In this document: in pieces, positions 1 through 5,466 of the stretch
How the letters are laid out: each line of letters begins with the position of its first letter
Numbering within the stretch: the first letter of the stretch is position 1
Made by a program: the position numbers and the translations under genes
The notes under the pieces: model-generated
Told to the model about the DNA's origin: nothing
What the model saw: only the letters and a program-made list of their open reading frames with translations
Databases searched by the model: none
Assembly (NCBI GenBank): GCA_964544635.1
Contig: CAZJCK010000123.1
Location: forward strand, 1-5,466
Source of the DNA: CAZJCK01 sp964544635
Lineage (GTDB): Bacteria; Zixibacteria; MSB-5A5; GN15; FEB-12
Reading direction: 5' to 3'
DNA: 5,466 bases

Positions 1-107
1 TTGATGCCGCCGCCGGCCTGTCATCGGATCATGAGCGGAGCCGGGCATTGACTGCTGTCGGTGAGACCACCCGGACCGGCCAGCGATCGTCCAAAACCTG
101 GTACTGA
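1..107 (+). CDS. C-terminal end of an unidentified plus-strand gene (5' partial)
   Basis: The reading frame beginning at base 3 is open to a TGA at 105-107 and encodes about 34 residues, starting DAAAGLSSDHERSR and ending SSKTWY. The other two plus frames stop earlier (at 51 or before). About 70 percent of its codons end in G or C, as expected for a gene in DNA of this composition. The stop lies 13 nt before a strong hairpin, the usual spacing for a gene end and its terminator. The tail is rich in Ser, Thr and Arg and looks like a disordered C-terminus. I do not recognise the family and no function can be given. The main alternative is that this is noncoding, since a 34-codon open stretch can arise by chance in GC-rich DNA. 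Confidence 0.45.
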   Translation, partial: DAAAGLSSDHERSRALTAVGETTRTGQRSSKTWY

Positions 108-120
108 CGTAAACTAAAAG

Positions 121-169
121 CTGCCGATCTCCAGGTTACCTTGGAGGTCGGCAGCCGAACTTCGGTTTT
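121..169. terminator. Bidirectional intrinsic terminator
   Basis: CTGCCGATCTCCA (121-133) pairs with TGGAGGTCGGCAG (142-154), giving a 13-bp stem with one G-U wobble and an 8-nt loop. Read on the minus strand, the hairpin is followed at once by CTTTTAGTTT, a good T-tract. Read on the plus strand, it is followed by a small dyad (CCGAACTTCGG, 155-165) and then TTTT (166-169), a weaker tail. It would end the plus-strand gene that stops at 107 and act as a backup terminator for the minus-strand kinase/regulator operon. The hairpin is clear from the sequence; termination in each direction is inferred. Confidence 0.75.
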
Positions 170-218
170 CGATCTATATGTGGTCAAGAGGCCAGGTTCT
201 TTCCCCCCGATCAGCCTG

Positions 219-247
219 TTGACACCCCGTCAGGCGCGTTGAATAAT
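219..247 (+). promoter_or_regulatory. Near-consensus sigma-70-type promoter in a gene-free gap
   Basis: A perfect -35 hexamer TTGACA (219-224) is followed by an exact 17-nt spacer and AATAAT (242-247), which matches five of six bases of TATAAT. The start of transcription would be near 254. It faces right, into about 180 bp with no convincing gene and then the 3' end of the convergent response regulator gene. It is the best-scoring promoter-like sequence I see in the window, yet it has no obvious protein gene to serve. A chance match in the more AT-rich gap is possible. Confidence 0.5.
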
Positions 248-253
248 TCCCTT

Positions 254-457
254 ACAACACTTCTAACGGGCCCTATGCCGGGCCGCTACGATGATCGACA
301 TCAATATCAATGTGCAATAACCGTGCCCGAAGTGGGACCGCATGCGCGCAAAAATGTCGTTGTCGCACAGCAGCTTACGCGCGACACAGAAGAGCGCCAC
401 GGCCGACAGGTTACTTTCACCATAACACGGCGAAAACAAAAAGGTACGATATACCTT
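254..457 (+). ncRNA. Candidate small RNA between convergent genes
   Basis: A transcript from the promoter at 219-247 would run about 200 nt to the AAGGTA/TACCTT hairpin at 441-457, whose plus-strand tail ATTTAA is only weakly T-rich. Inside it are a GGCCC/GGGCC hairpin (269-273 with 280-284), a tandem ATCAAT repeat (299-310), and a TGTCGC/GCGACA hairpin with a 14-nt loop (361-366 with 381-386). It would touch the last base pairs of the response regulator gene in antisense. The alternative is a short protein: an ATG at 275 opens 62 codons ending in TAA at 461-463 (start MPGRYDDRHQ, end QKGTIYLI). That frame has no ribosome-binding site and only about 46 percent G or C at third positions. Both readings are inference, and the gap may simply be untranscribed. 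Confidence 0.25.
433..457 (-). terminator. Intrinsic terminator of the kinase/regulator operon
   Basis: On the minus strand, AAGGTA (457-452) pairs with TACCTT (446-441) around a TATCG loop, and TTTTTGTTTT runs on from the stem (442-433). The stem starts within the regulator's TAA stop codon (458-456), so transcription would end directly at the gene's end. The stem is short and holds only two G-C pairs, but the T-tract is long. The stronger hairpin at 121-154 could catch read-through. Confidence 0.65.
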
Positions 458-1835
458 ATTTAAGGCCGAGTTCTTTACAGAGCTTTCGGAAGTTAGAGGG
501 ATCAACATCGAGATCGCGGGCGGCCGCGCTCATGTTGTTGTTGTAGCGATCGAGGGCCTGCACGATAAGGGTGCGCTTATATTCCTGCAGCTTACTGCTA
601 AGGCCGGTGCGACGGCTGCCGCCATCCGGTCCGTTACGGTCGACTCCCTGCAACCCCAGATATGTCTCGACCTGCGTTCGGGTGATATAGTGTGACGGCG
701 TGACATCGATGAGCGACTGCACGGCATCCATGAGCTGGCGCACATTGCCCGGCCAGTCGAACTGGATGAGTGCATTGCGCGCTTCCTGGTCAAAGATCTT
801 CAGCCCACGGCCGGTCTTGTTGGCGTGACGTTCGGCGAAGTAGTCGATGAGGTCCGGGATATCGCCGCGCCGCTCGCACAGGGCGGGCATGTGAATGGTG
901 ACACCGTCCAAACGATAGTAGAGATCTTCCCGAAAGCGGCCGTCCTCCACCAGCCTCTTCAAGTCGTGGTGGGTGGCACACAAGAGACGGACATCGACCT
1001 TGCGTACATCAGGTGCGCCAATTCGTTGGATCTCCCCGGTTTCCAACACCCGCAGCAGTTTTCCCTGGGTGGTGACATCGAGGTCGCCGACCTCGTCGAG
1101 GAAGACGGTGCCGCGGTCGGCATACTCGAACACGCCCACCCGGTCGGCGACGGCGCCGGTGAAGGCGCCGCGCACATGGCCAAACAACTCAGCCTCGACA
1201 AGATCGGGCGCCTTGTGGTTGCAGTTGAAAATGGCGAGGCGCTGGCCGGCGCGTTCGCTGCGACGATAAAGCGCCCGGGCGACCAGTTCCTTGCCGGTAC
1301 CGGTCGGACCGAGAATCACCACCTTGCTCATCGTGGGACCAACCTTCTCGATCGTCCGATACACCTGCTGCATCTGCTCGGAGTGCCCAACCAGGTCGTA
1401 TTCTTTTCGGGCAAGGCGTACCATTTCGGCACCCTCGCCACTGAAGCGACGATATCGGACAGCCTGGGCGACTTCGCGGATCAGGCGTTCCGGTTTTTCG
1501 TTCTTGGTGATATATGCGAACGGGTGGTATTTCTCCTGAAGCTCATCCTCGTTGTAGTCCCCGGCGTAGCCGGTGAAGAAAATGATCGGGATATCGGCGT
1601 TGGAGGCTACAATCCGGTCGGCAACCTGCAGACCGTCGGTCCCCTCCATCCGAATATCAAGGACGATGGCATCGAAGTCAGTGTGGGCCGCCAGCTCGGA
1701 CAGCGCCTGATCGCCCGATGCCGATGCGACATAGTCATAGTCGTAGCTAAAGGTCTCGACCAGCGCTTCGAGCATCAGCGGATTGTCATCGACAAGCAGT
1801 AATTTGCCCTGTGATTTCATCGTCGTTGTCGACAT
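456..1835 (-). CDS. Sigma-54-dependent response regulator, NtrC family
   Basis: This 459-residue cytoplasmic transcription activator should receive phosphate from the kinase encoded just upstream and drive sigma-54 promoters. The receiver domain spans about residues 11-128: acidic pair D16-D17, phospho-acceptor D60 in VLDIRM, T88 in FFTGY and K111 in ITKNE. The AAA+ ATPase spans about 149-375: Walker A GPTGTGKE (176-183), sigma-54 contact loop GAFTGA (223-228), Walker B FLDE (D247-E248), FREDLYYRL (301-309) and WPGNVRQL (361-368). A Fis-type helix-turn-helix occupies about 416-459 (SAAARDLDVDPSNFRKL). Length and motifs are normal for the family. One small oddity is Glu in place of the usual Pro after IRM. 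No Shine-Dalgarno precedes the ATG at 1835; Met6 (1820) is the alternative start and also lacks one. The gene lies 92 nt after the kinase stop and is probably cotranscribed. The family is certain; the target genes are unknown. Confidence 0.95.
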   Translation of the reverse strand: MSTTTMKSQGKLLLVDDNPLMLEALVETFSYDYDYVASASGDQALSELAAHTDFDAIVLDIRMEGTDGLQVADRIVASNADIPIIFFTGYAGDYNEDELQEKYHPFAYITKNEKPERLIREVAQAVRYRRFSGEGAEMVRLARKEYDLVGHSEQMQQVYRTIEKVGPTMSKVVILGPTGTGKELVARALYRRSERAGQRLAIFNCNHKAPDLVEAELFGHVRGAFTGAVADRVGVFEYADRGTVFLDEVGDLDVTTQGKLLRVLETGEIQRIGAPDVRKVDVRLLCATHHDLKRLVEDGRFREDLYYRLDGVTIHMPALCERRGDIPDLIDYFAERHANKTGRGLKIFDQEARNALIQFDWPGNVRQLMDAVQSLIDVTPSHYITRTQVETYLGLQGVDRNGPDGGSRRTGLSSKLQEYKRTLIVQALDRYNNNMSAAARDLDVDPSNFRKLCKELGLK

Positions 1836-1836
1836 T

Positions 1837-1851
1837 CGAAAATGCGTTTCG
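1837..1851 (-). promoter_or_regulatory. Small hairpin directly before the regulator start codon
   Basis: On the minus strand, CGAAA (1851-1847) can pair with TTTCG (1841-1837) around a 5-nt loop, ending one base before the ATG at 1835. No Shine-Dalgarno is visible between the kinase stop and this ATG. The stem is only 5 bp, so it may be chance. If it is real, it could influence how efficiently the second gene is translated. Confidence 0.2.
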
Positions 1852-1927
1852 TACTTAGAATTGGCTTTTTCTTCGTAACAAGCAGCGAGCAGGAGATGTA
1901 GTAGACCATGCCATTATCTCTCCGTCT

Positions 1928-4840
1928 CTACCCTGTGCGTATGGGTAAATATATATAAAAGGTGGTGCCTTTGTCAATTGTCGATTCGACCGAGATCTGG
2001 CCCTTCCATACATCGACAATTCGCTGGGCGACCGCCAGACCGAGGCCGGTACCGGTGCGTGGTTTGGTCGAGAAGAAGGGATCAAAGATGCGCTGCTTGT
2101 CAGTGGGGGACATTCCCTGTCCGGTATCCGCGACGCGAACCTCGATACGGCCGTTGCGGTGGGCGGCAGCCACCGTGATTTTCTTTCGGGGGCGCTCCTT
2201 GACAGCATCTATGGCGTTTATAATCAAGTTATTCAGCAGGCTGTACATGTGATCCGACGAACAGTACAGGGGCAGTTCCGACGCGATATCGACAAACAAT
2301 GCAACGCCGTGTTCGCTCAAGGTCGGCAGGTGCTGCTGCTCGATCTCCTCAACAATCCGGCGCAGATCTACCAGTTCGGCACGCACCGCCTGGTCGATCT
2401 TACTGTACCGCGAGACCAGTTCGGTAAGCGAAACGGCCCGATTGATAGCCGACTCAGAGAGTGTCAGGAGGCGTTGGACCCTCTCCAGATCGGGCGGCTG
2501 ATCGCTCCGGAGGAGGCGCGAGAGTTGCTCTATTGACGTTCGCACGGGATAAAGCGAATTGTAAATCTCGTGTGACAGGCCGCCTGCCACCTGGCGGATT
2601 TGGTCGAAGCGCCGGCGAGTGGCTTCGGCCAGTTGCGCCTCGGCCGCTTTTCGGTCGGAGATATCGTGAACCACCACCATGATCGTATCCATGTCATCCA
2701 GCGGCACAACCCCCGCCCGATAGGCCACCCACCTGCGCTGTCCCTGCTTGGTCACCGCCTCGACCTCAAACAGTTGATCGAAATCGAACCCGTCCCGACG
2801 GGCACGCATTCGATCGGTGATCACGTCCTGGTACTCCGGCGCCACCAGGTCTGCCGGGCTCATGGCGAGGAGTTCCTCGGAGGTGTAGCCGGTGAGGTCG
2901 GACAGCGCCTGATTGGTGAGAGCAATCCGGTTTTCGACATGCATGAGAACGGCGGCGGGTGATTTTTCAATCAACTTGCGGAAACGCGCCTCACTTCGCA
3001 ACAGTTCCTGCCGTCCCCTGTATTCGGCTGTAATGTCGCGCATCGTGGCGACAATTTCGTCCTTGCCGACGGCAACGACATGAGCACGGTACCGTCGCAC
3101 CTCGCCTCTTGGTGCAAAGTCGTACTCGAAAATTTGCAGCTGCCGCGTTCGCAGTGCCTCGTGTACAGTCGTCATTAATTCGCGCCGCAGTTCCGGAGGC
3201 TCAATCAGTTCATCGATATGTTTGCCGATCATCTGGTCAACGGAAACGGGCAACATGTCGGTATCGTACGCATGAGCATCCAGGTAGATGCCGTCACGGT
3301 TCACCCGGACCACGAGATCCGGGCTTGACCGAATCGTGGCGGCGGCGCGACGTTCACTGACTCGCGACTTCTCGGCCGCTCGCTGGCGGGCAATCAGGCT
3401 GACGACGACCGCCAAAAGAAGCACAGCGATGGCGCTTAATACGTAGTTTTCGTGTCGCAGGATCCAGTGATGCAGGCGTGTCCAGAAGCCAAATTCCTGG
3501 ACTCGCAGGATATAACCGTTGTCACCTCCCGTTCCCAGCACCTGTTCGGCAGCGCCGGTTTCATCACTTTGCAGGACGGTAATTTCAAGCACCGGCGGAA
3601 GCTCGGCGATCACATTGAAATTGCGATCAAATCCCAGTACATCGGTAAGAGACGCAAAGAACAGGGTCCGATAGCTCATCCCTGGAAGCTGCAGACGGCC
3701 GATAAACTGCGTCAAACAAGTCGGCCCGACGCTGTCGACGACCTGCAGGCTGCTGTCCATGCTGTACAGGGAACCGTCGCTCAACAACGAGTAGACATTT
3801 TGACGGCCATCTTCATCAAAATCATCCCGCCATACCTGGCGGCATATTCCGGGTATCGGAGTCGACGTGACCACCCGGCCATCGACAGTGAAGATCGACA
3901 ACCGTCGCCGGGGTGGGCCGGGGTCGAGACTGTCGGCCGGATCGGTGCGCAACAGTGAGTGCGACAGGACAAACAAAGAGTCGCTGAATCGTTCCGAGAT
4001 CTTGACACCGCCGTGTTCGGCGCTGATCAGGTAATTGAATTCTATGTTTCCATCGCTGGTCACTTTGGCCAGATGGCAGAACAGATCGGTGAATTCACCG
4101 TTGACGATGTTGTGCTTCGGATTGTAGGTAGCGAAAATGACTGCCGGCTTCAGCGAATCACCACAACTCAGCAGGCTGCCGAATTGGATGGAGCCGGCCA
4201 GATCAAGTGTCCATTCAATTTCATGTTCCGACAGGTCGACACAGAACAGCCGGTTGGGGGTTCCGGCGCGGCCGGAATTGACGTGAACAAACAGCTCCTG
4301 GGTGCCGTCGAAATCGTAATCCTCAACCCTGACAATGGAGATTGTCGGATTCCAGTCGTCGATCGCCGCGGTGCCTGCAGCTGCCAGGAAGAGTTCGTCG
4401 AAACCATCCCGGAGCGGAATGAAGCGGGCGAGAAACACGGAGTCGTCGCGACGGAAGGTCAGGCCGATGGCATCGTGCCCGAGGTCATGGTCGGTGTACA
4501 GCTCCAGGTGGGTTATGGTGCCGTAAAGCGGGTTGTCGTCGAGTGTCATTCGTCGCGAGTAGTCACTGATCCCGACGATTGCCGGGTTCGACTCCGGGCT
4601 CGCGGTATTGTAGGCATAGACAATAAGGATGGAGTCACCACGGTCTTCCGCAACTCTGTACGGAATGAGCGGGTTCCGCAGACCGGGGATGTCGCCGGGT
4701 GTGCGTGAATGACTGACGCCGAACTCGTAAGGTAACAAAGCTGAATGATAGTCACAGTCAATGTCCAGCGCGCTGACCGGTATCCGGAGAACCGCGGATA
4801 TCGCGATCGACGCGAGAAATACGAGCAGTCGCCTCATCAT
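1928..4840 (-). CDS. Membrane sensor histidine kinase: secreted calcium-loop sensor, two PAS domains, NtrB-like kinase core
   Basis: The 970-residue protein is an inner-membrane kinase that should autophosphorylate on His and pass phosphate to the downstream NtrC-type regulator. Residues 1-24 form a signal peptide (MMRRLLVFLA to PVSA). Residues 25 to about 464 are periplasmic, with two DxDxDG loops (DYDFDG at 174-179, DFDEDG at 340-345) that resemble FG-GAP/VCBS beta-propeller repeats. The rest of this region I do not recognise. One membrane helix follows at about 466-484. PAS domains lie at about 496-608 and 612-734. The HisKA H-box is LSHEIYNSL with H757. The HATPase has an N-box (N871, N875, D878), G1 DTGQGM (905-910), an F-box (DPFFSTK) and G2 GTGLGL (930-935). 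This layout matches kinases that partner NtrC-type regulators. The first possible ATG (4957) lies upstream of the promoter at 4880-4908. The ATG at 4840 has AGGAG and a signal peptide, so I chose 4840; Met2 (4837) is equally possible. The stop is TAG at 1930-1928. Confidence 0.93.
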   Translation of the reverse strand: MMRRLLVFLASIAISAVLRIPVSALDIDCDYHSALLPYEFGVSHSRTPGDIPGLRNPLIPYRVAEDRGDSILIVYAYNTASPESNPAIVGISDYSRRMTLDDNPLYGTITHLELYTDHDLGHDAIGLTFRRDDSVFLARFIPLRDGFDELFLAAAGTAAIDDWNPTISIVRVEDYDFDGTQELFVHVNSGRAGTPNRLFCVDLSEHEIEWTLDLAGSIQFGSLLSCGDSLKPAVIFATYNPKHNIVNGEFTDLFCHLAKVTSDGNIEFNYLISAEHGGVKISERFSDSLFVLSHSLLRTDPADSLDPGPPRRRLSIFTVDGRVVTSTPIPGICRQVWRDDFDEDGRQNVYSLLSDGSLYSMDSSLQVVDSVGPTCLTQFIGRLQLPGMSYRTLFFASLTDVLGFDRNFNVIAELPPVLEITVLQSDETGAAEQVLGTGGDNGYILRVQEFGFWTRLHHWILRHENYVLSAIAVLLLAVVVSLIARQRAAEKSRVSERRAAATIRSSPDLVVRVNRDGIYLDAHAYDTDMLPVSVDQMIGKHIDELIEPPELRRELMTTVHEALRTRQLQIFEYDFAPRGEVRRYRAHVVAVGKDEIVATMRDITAEYRGRQELLRSEARFRKLIEKSPAAVLMHVENRIALTNQALSDLTGYTSEELLAMSPADLVAPEYQDVITDRMRARRDGFDFDQLFEVEAVTKQGQRRWVAYRAGVVPLDDMDTIMVVVHDISDRKAAEAQLAEATRRRFDQIRQVAGGLSHEIYNSLYPVRTSIEQLSRLLRSDQPPDLERVQRLLTLSESAINRAVSLTELVSRYSKIDQAVRAELVDLRRIVEEIEQQHLPTLSEHGVALFVDIASELPLYCSSDHMYSLLNNLIINAIDAVKERPRKKITVAAAHRNGRIEVRVADTGQGMSPTDKQRIFDPFFSTKPRTGTGLGLAVAQRIVDVWKGQISVESTIDKGTTFYIYLPIRTG

Positions 4841-4851
4841 GACAGTTGATA

Positions 4852-4856
4852 CTCCT
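4852..4856 (-). promoter_or_regulatory. Ribosome-binding site of the kinase gene
   Basis: AGGAG on the minus strand lies 11 nt before the ATG at 4840 and 14 nt before the second ATG at 4837. The spacing is somewhat long but usable. With the promoter just upstream and the signal peptide just downstream, it decides the start at 4840/4837 over the far-upstream ATG at 4957. Confidence 0.65.
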
Positions 4857-4879
4857 GTTCCCGGTGCCTGCAGTACTTC

Positions 4880-4908
4880 AGTATAGCACCAGAACGGGTG
4901 GGTTACAA
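4880..4908 (-). promoter_or_regulatory. Promoter of the kinase/regulator operon (sigma-70 type, extended -10)
   Basis: On the minus strand, TTGTAA (4908-4903; four of six consensus bases) is followed by exactly 17 nt and TATACT (4885-4880; five of six). A TG one base before the -10 makes it an extended -10 element (TGCTATACT). Transcription would start near 4873, leaving a leader of about 33 nt that contains the AGGAG ribosome site. The operon therefore appears to be read by the housekeeping sigma factor, although its regulator is sigma-54 dependent. Confidence 0.65.
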
Positions 4909-4938
4909 ATGGTTCCTGCGCTGTCGTCCGATTCGGCC

Positions 4939-4951
4939 GTTCCGCCGGAAC
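4939..4951. promoter_or_regulatory. Dyad GTTCCG-C-CGGAAC, possible operator
   Basis: A perfect 6-bp inverted repeat with one central base lies about 31 bp upstream of the kinase -35 element and 58 bp before the hydrolase start codon. The tiny loop makes an RNA hairpin unlikely, so a protein-binding site is the better reading. Further GTTCC copies lie at 4857-4861 and 4912-4916. The binding protein is unknown and chance is not excluded. Confidence 0.3.
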
Positions 4952-4974
4952 AAACATGCAGCCGAAGTGATTTA

Positions 4975-4986
4975 CTGTTTCAACAG
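4975..4986. promoter_or_regulatory. Dyad CTGTT-TC-AACAG, possible operator
   Basis: A perfect 5-bp inverted repeat with a 2-nt centre lies 22 bp before the hydrolase GTG, where a repressor could block its transcription. The CTGT and ACAG ends recall LexA boxes, but the enterobacterial box separates them by 8 bases and this one by only 4, so I do not call it LexA. Confidence 0.25.
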
Positions 4987-4997
4987 CAATACGAGGC

Positions 4998-5004
4998 GGA
5001 GAGG
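4998..5004 (+). promoter_or_regulatory. Ribosome-binding site of the YdjM-like gene
   Basis: GGAGAGG is a strong Shine-Dalgarno-like sequence. Its GGAG core ends 7 nt before the GTG at 5009. The family's typical N-terminus (Met-Asp-Ser-Ile-Thr) begins at this GTG, which settles a non-ATG start. I see no clear plus-strand promoter for this gene in the gap. Confidence 0.7.
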
Positions 5005-5008
5005 ATAC

Positions 5009-5466
5009 GTGGATTCAATAACGCAGGCGGCGCTGGGCGCGAGCGTAGGAGAGGTTACACTCGGCCGTCAACTCGGCCGCAAGGCGATTCTCCTCGGGGC
5101 GGTGGTTGGCACGCTGCCCGATCTTGATGTATTGGCGGCGCCGTTCCTCCATGAGGTCAGCAGCCTGACCTGGCACCGGGGCTATTCACACTCAATCTTT
5201 GTCAACGCGGTGCTGGCGGTCGGTCTGGCATGGCTGCTGCATCGGTTTGGCGGGTCGGTGGCGTCGTTCCAGCGCTGGCTGCTGTTTACGTTCTCAACCC
5301 TGCAGTCGGCGGTGATTCTGGATGCGTTCACGGTCTACGGCACCAGACTGCTCTTGCCGTTTACCGACCATGCCTATGGATTCAATACTATTGCGATAGT
5401 TGATCCCATCTTTACCCTGCCGCTCCTGGTTGTGACCGCAGCCAGCCTCATCCTTGGCCGAGGGTC
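5009..5466 (+). CDS. YdjM-type membrane-bound metal-dependent hydrolase (3' partial)
   Basis: The first 152 residues of a membrane protein of the YdjM/DUF457 family are present, and the gene continues beyond the window. Members are predicted inner-membrane, metal-dependent hydrolases whose substrate is not established. The N-terminus VDSITQAALGASVGE is typical of the family, with GTG read as Met. Further hallmarks are PDLD (37-40), HRGYSHS (56-62), DAFTVYGT (105-112) and IVDPIFTLPL (130-139). Hydrophobic stretches at about 26-36, 63-78, 90-105 and 134-149 suggest several membrane passes. From memory, the family usually has a His four residues before the Asp of the DxFTxYGT motif; here that position is Ala (A101 before D105), so one putative metal ligand may be missing. 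The gene is divergent from the kinase across 168 bp. The family call is strong; enzymatic activity is unproven. Confidence 0.88.
   Translation, partial: MDSITQAALGASVGEVTLGRQLGRKAILLGAVVGTLPDLDVLAAPFLHEVSSLTWHRGYSHSIFVNAVLAVGLAWLLHRFGGSVASFQRWLLFTFSTLQSAVILDAFTVYGTRLLLPFTDHAYGFNTIAIVDPIFTLPLLVVTAASLILGRG

Noticed and set aside
333..348. Sigma-54-like site TGGGAC-N5-GCGCG on the plus strand
   Set aside because: The GG-N10-GC skeleton is present, but the -12 element lacks TTGC and nothing suitable lies downstream.
263..508. 81-codon minus-strand frame overlapping the regulator 3' end
   Set aside because: It begins inside the regulator gene, crosses the operon terminator and has no ribosome site.
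825..1802. 325-codon plus-strand open frame antisense to the response regulator
   Set aside because: It is a shadow of the GC-rich minus-strand gene, with no domain and no ribosome site. The minus-strand protein has every NtrC-family motif.
1854..1881. Possible internal promoter for the regulator (TTGTTA, 16 nt, TCTAAG on the minus strand)
   Set aside because: Only four of six bases match in each hexamer and the spacing is suboptimal, so chance is likely. Cotranscription with the kinase explains expression.
3959..4708. 249-codon plus-strand open frame antisense to the kinase sensor region
   Set aside because: It is a shadow frame opposite a continuous coding region with a signal peptide and calcium-loop motifs. 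Its translation shows no recognisable features.
4841..4957. Longer kinase start at ATG 4957, adding 39 residues
   Set aside because: The extension would contain the operon promoter (4880-4908), has no ribosome site and would bury the signal peptide. The 4840 start has AGGAG upstream and a clean signal peptide.
1..5466. CRISPR arrays, insertion sequences, tRNA or rRNA genes
   Set aside because: No spaced direct repeats, transposase motifs, terminal inverted repeats or tRNA-like cloverleafs were seen on either strand.

Overview
The window is bacterial and moderately GC-rich. Most of it is one minus-strand two-component operon, flanked on each side by a plus-strand gene that runs off the window. 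Conventional signals are readable: an AGGAG ribosome site, TTGxxx/TATAxT-type promoters and hairpin/T-tract terminators. The kinase's secreted calcium-loop (FG-GAP/VCBS-like) sensor, its NtrC-type partner and the form of the YdjM-like gene would fit the Fibrobacterota-Chlorobiota-Bacteroidota sphere (for example Zixibacteria or similar uncultured lineages). That placement is a low-confidence impression, not a result.

Layout from left to right. Bases 1-107 look like the 3' end of an unidentified plus-strand gene. A strong 13-bp hairpin (121-154) follows and can end transcription in both directions. Bases 171-432 hold no convincing protein gene but do hold a near-consensus plus-strand promoter (219-247), which could drive a small RNA of about 200 nt ending at the hairpin at 441-457. 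That same hairpin, read on the minus strand, overlaps the response regulator's stop codon and has a TTTTTGTTTT tail, so it is the operon's main terminator. The sigma-54-dependent response regulator (456-1835, minus) lies downstream of a large membrane histidine kinase (1928-4840, minus). The 92-nt gap between them has no terminator. The kinase promoter (4880-4908, minus) has an extended -10 and 17-nt spacing. It lies inside the longest possible reading frame and therefore fixes the kinase start at 4840 rather than 4957. The 168-bp divergent region also carries two short dyads and four copies of GTTCC. A YdjM-type membrane metal-dependent hydrolase gene begins with GTG at 5009 and leaves the window.

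How the genes work together. The kinase has a signal peptide, a periplasmic domain of about 440 residues with two DxDxDG loops, one membrane segment, two PAS domains and an NtrB-like HisKA/HATPase core. It should phosphorylate Asp60 of the regulator. The regulator has an intact GAFTGA loop and Walker motifs and should then activate sigma-54 promoters. I saw no good -24/-12 site in the window's intergenic regions, so its targets are probably elsewhere. The divergent hydrolase gene shares the regulatory region with the kinase, but nothing shows that it belongs to the same pathway.

I do not see a clearly new multi-gene system. The points most worth following are the orphan promoter with its candidate small RNA, the unrecognised kinase sensor domain, and the loss of a conserved histidine in the YdjM-like protein.
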